Origin: Cardiocondyla obscurior
Lineage: Eukaryota > Arthropoda > Insecta > Hymenoptera > Formicidae
Assembly: GCF_019399895.1 (NCBI RefSeq)
Contig: NC_091872.1
Location: 1,062,395 to 1,126,394, forward strand
Length of the DNA stretch: 64,000 nt
Direction: 5' to 3'
Below the pieces are notes generated by a model. That model had not been told where the DNA came from. It saw nothing but the letters and a program-made list of their open reading frames with translations, and did not search any database. How positions within the stretch are numbered: the first letter of the stretch is position 1; each line of letters starts with the position of its first letter. Positions 62,321 through 64,000 of this stretch are shown in pieces. Position numbers and translations under genes: made by a program.

Positions 62321-63342
62321 CCCCCCGACTTAGACAAATGTTGGGGAGTAATTCACAACATTTGCATAAACAAGAATATCTCCGTTTTTCTGACACCTCT
62401 TAATTTTAGTATTCTACACATTTTTTTTTTTTTTATTATTATTTCCACTAGGGATTATTTTGTACATATATGCATGAGTGCAATATTTTTCTAATTTAAA
62501 TCTTTGAATATATATATGTATATATATATATATGTATATGTGTATATATTAAAAAATTATTTCCACATTCATAAATTGACTGCAGGTCACTTTTAGTTTA
62601 TTTTTATTTCTTGCACATGTTTAAGGAATTGTCTATGGCTCGAAAGGTGAAACGTTTTTCCTAGCGAGCGGCCTGCTAAACAGTCCGTTCGAAATTGAGT
62701 GGGGCCATGCGGCAATTTTATTGCCTACACAATTGAGTCCCGTTTTTTTTGACCTGCTCCTAATAGGCAGATATTTCGGGTTTGTTTTGCTGAGCATTTA
62801 GTGAGCATAGTTCATTCACATTCCTCTTGTAGTACCATTCTACCACGTGCTTATTTCCACCATTCTCCTTGAATGGTGATACTGTTTATTTTTCCTGCAG
62901 TTACTTATTATGTGGTAATTCTAAGTTCTATCTATCCATTTATTTGCACTCGTGTATATATGTGCATTTTTAGTGTGTTTGTTTTTTTTTTTTTTTATTT
63001 ATTTTTTTTTTATTTTTTTTTATTCTAATTCAACTATTTTAGGCCTTATTTAGATTATTCGGTTTCGAGGTTATCTTATTCTAAAGGATGATTATTACAA
63101 AATTTTTGTATAGTGTATTAAGGTATATATATTTGATAATGATATGTTTATAAATGCCGTATGTATATATATACTTAAAATCAATTGGTTAAATGTATAA
63201 GTATGTTTATAATATAATGCTAATATAGAAAAAAAAGTAAAAACATATCTCGATATATATATAAAAGAAAAAATAATTACATGTATATAATAATATGCAT
63301 ACATGTTTATATAATAGGAGGCTTATTTTCTAGGGATTATAA
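62321..63342. other. AT-rich noncoding
   Basis: Poly(T) and TA tracts (62,425; 62,510-62,550; 62,980-63,020; 63,120-63,290). No ORF or repeat family recognised. Confidence 0.5.
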
Positions 63343-63999
63343 TTATTTTCGCCCTGGTTGGCGCAGCTGGTCTAGGCTGACCCACTGCTCCACATTGTTG
63401 GGCCCTGCCTTATAATTCACTACCACCCCAGTGCTCTTGAGTGCTGCCCCCGTTGATTCTAGGGCGTTCGCCAAGCTTCGCTGCTGGTCGCCTTTCCTCC
63501 GGATGGAAAAATCCACCTCGGCGAATTCCCCACAGGAGGGTCGGCGAATTGAAATTTGCCCCCATTGTTTTTCAATGAGGGCTTTCGCGAGGGCAATGTC
63601 CCTTTCTTGCCATCCTGATGACTCGATGGGCTTGATGTTGTACGTTCCGCACGGGATTGCCTGCCATCTTTCTTCCATAAATCGTTCCTCCAGGCGGTAA
63701 CAGTCAAATTTGCGGCGGTGAATTTTTCGCCCCCAGTCGCGTAGGTGAATCGTGACGTCGGTGTTCGATGTCACCTCTTCCACGATCCCCCTTTGCCACC
63801 GCCTCTTCTCTTTGACCGCCACCAAGGTCCCGACTTCTACCTGGTCCGGCGCCAGGCTCAAGTTTTTCCCGATCCTGTTCATCCGGATCGTCAGGAATTG
63901 GAGCAGTTCATTAATTTCTCCCTCTCCGTTCTTGAGCTTGACCCAGAAGAGGGTCGGCGACTCTACCTCCAGAACCTGGGCCTCCAGCGGTGACCGGGT
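63343..63999 (-). CDS. Extended-Tudor-like protein, copy 2 (runs off the window)
   Basis: The minus-strand frame is open from the window edge; an internal ATG is at 63,882. It shows PTLFWVKLKNGEGEINELLQ, VGTLVAVKEKRRWQRGIVEE, VTIHLRDWGRKIHRR, ERWQAIPCGTYNIKPI and an SN-like tail with RDIALAKALIEKQWGQISI. It aligns with the plus-strand Tudor gene over nearly its full length, including the L-R-D-W-x-R variant of the binding loop. The beginning of the gene lies outside the window. Confidence 0.6.
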   Translation of the reverse strand, partial: TRSPLEAQVLEVESPTLFWVKLKNGEGEINELLQFLTIRMNRIGKNLSLAPDQVEVGTLVAVKEKRRWQRGIVEEVTSNTDVTIHLRDWGRKIHRRKFDCYRLEERFMEERWQAIPCGTYNIKPIESSGWQERDIALAKALIEKQWGQISIRRPSCGEFAEVDFSIRRKGDQQRSLANALESTGAALKSTGVVVNYKAGPNNVEQWVSLDQLRQPGRK

Positions 64000-64000
64000 C

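Overview
The window is a dense, nested pile of transposable elements and virus-derived DNA from an insect nuclear genome. Ant or another hymenopteran is my guess, from the overall look of the Polinton, LINE and intron-bearing mariner-like families; this is recognition, not a search. I see no rRNA, tRNA or CRISPR array, and no unbroken conserved host gene. The nearest to host genes are a MOV10/armitage-like helicase fragment at the left and a cluster of Tudor and RING/CCCH zinc-finger genes at the right.

Left part (1-13.7 kb): solo LTRs at 582-978 and 1625-2694, the second inserted into a MOV10-like helicase exon. Next comes a ubiquitin-protease-like fragment. From 4024 to 7690 lies one retrotransposed unit: a polyadenylated virus-like mRNA copy joined at its poly(A) to the 5' end of a LINE, with 12-bp direct repeats around the whole. 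Then come foldback repeats, LTR-promoter-like DNA and a truncated BEL/Pao element (gag and the start of protease).

Middle part (13.7-42 kb): a minus-strand Gypsy element (A, 13,686-24,307) whose gag is split by a young plus-strand Gypsy element (B, 17,289-22,651, TSD GTAC, LTRs about 99% alike). Gypsy A abuts one of two inverted mariner-like copies. A decayed gene of a large DNA transposon (27.5-41.8 kb) is split by a TTAA-flanked Mutator/Kolobok-like transposon (28,493-31,295), a full-length but frameshifted LINE (31,994-38,253, itself carrying a solo LTR) and a third insertion that holds another mariner-like copy and a long hairpin.

Polinton part (42-56.7 kb): a Polinton/Maverick (adintovirus-like) element with major and minor capsid proteins, a phospholipase A2-like plus adenovirus-type protease fusion, packaging ATPase, a conserved protein of unknown role, retroviral-type integrase with chromodomain, protein-primed DNA polymerase B and small ORFs. 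It has decayed: a stop in the major capsid gene, stops and a frameshift in the polymerase, and an inserted LTR. No terminal inverted repeats were found.

Right part (57-64 kb): a small extended-Tudor-like gene followed by a two-exon CCCH/RING gene on the plus strand, facing a second RING exon and a second Tudor gene on the minus strand. This looks like an inverted duplication of a Tudor + RING gene pair, with a methionine-free proline-rich ORF and possible LTR DNA between the minus-strand copies.
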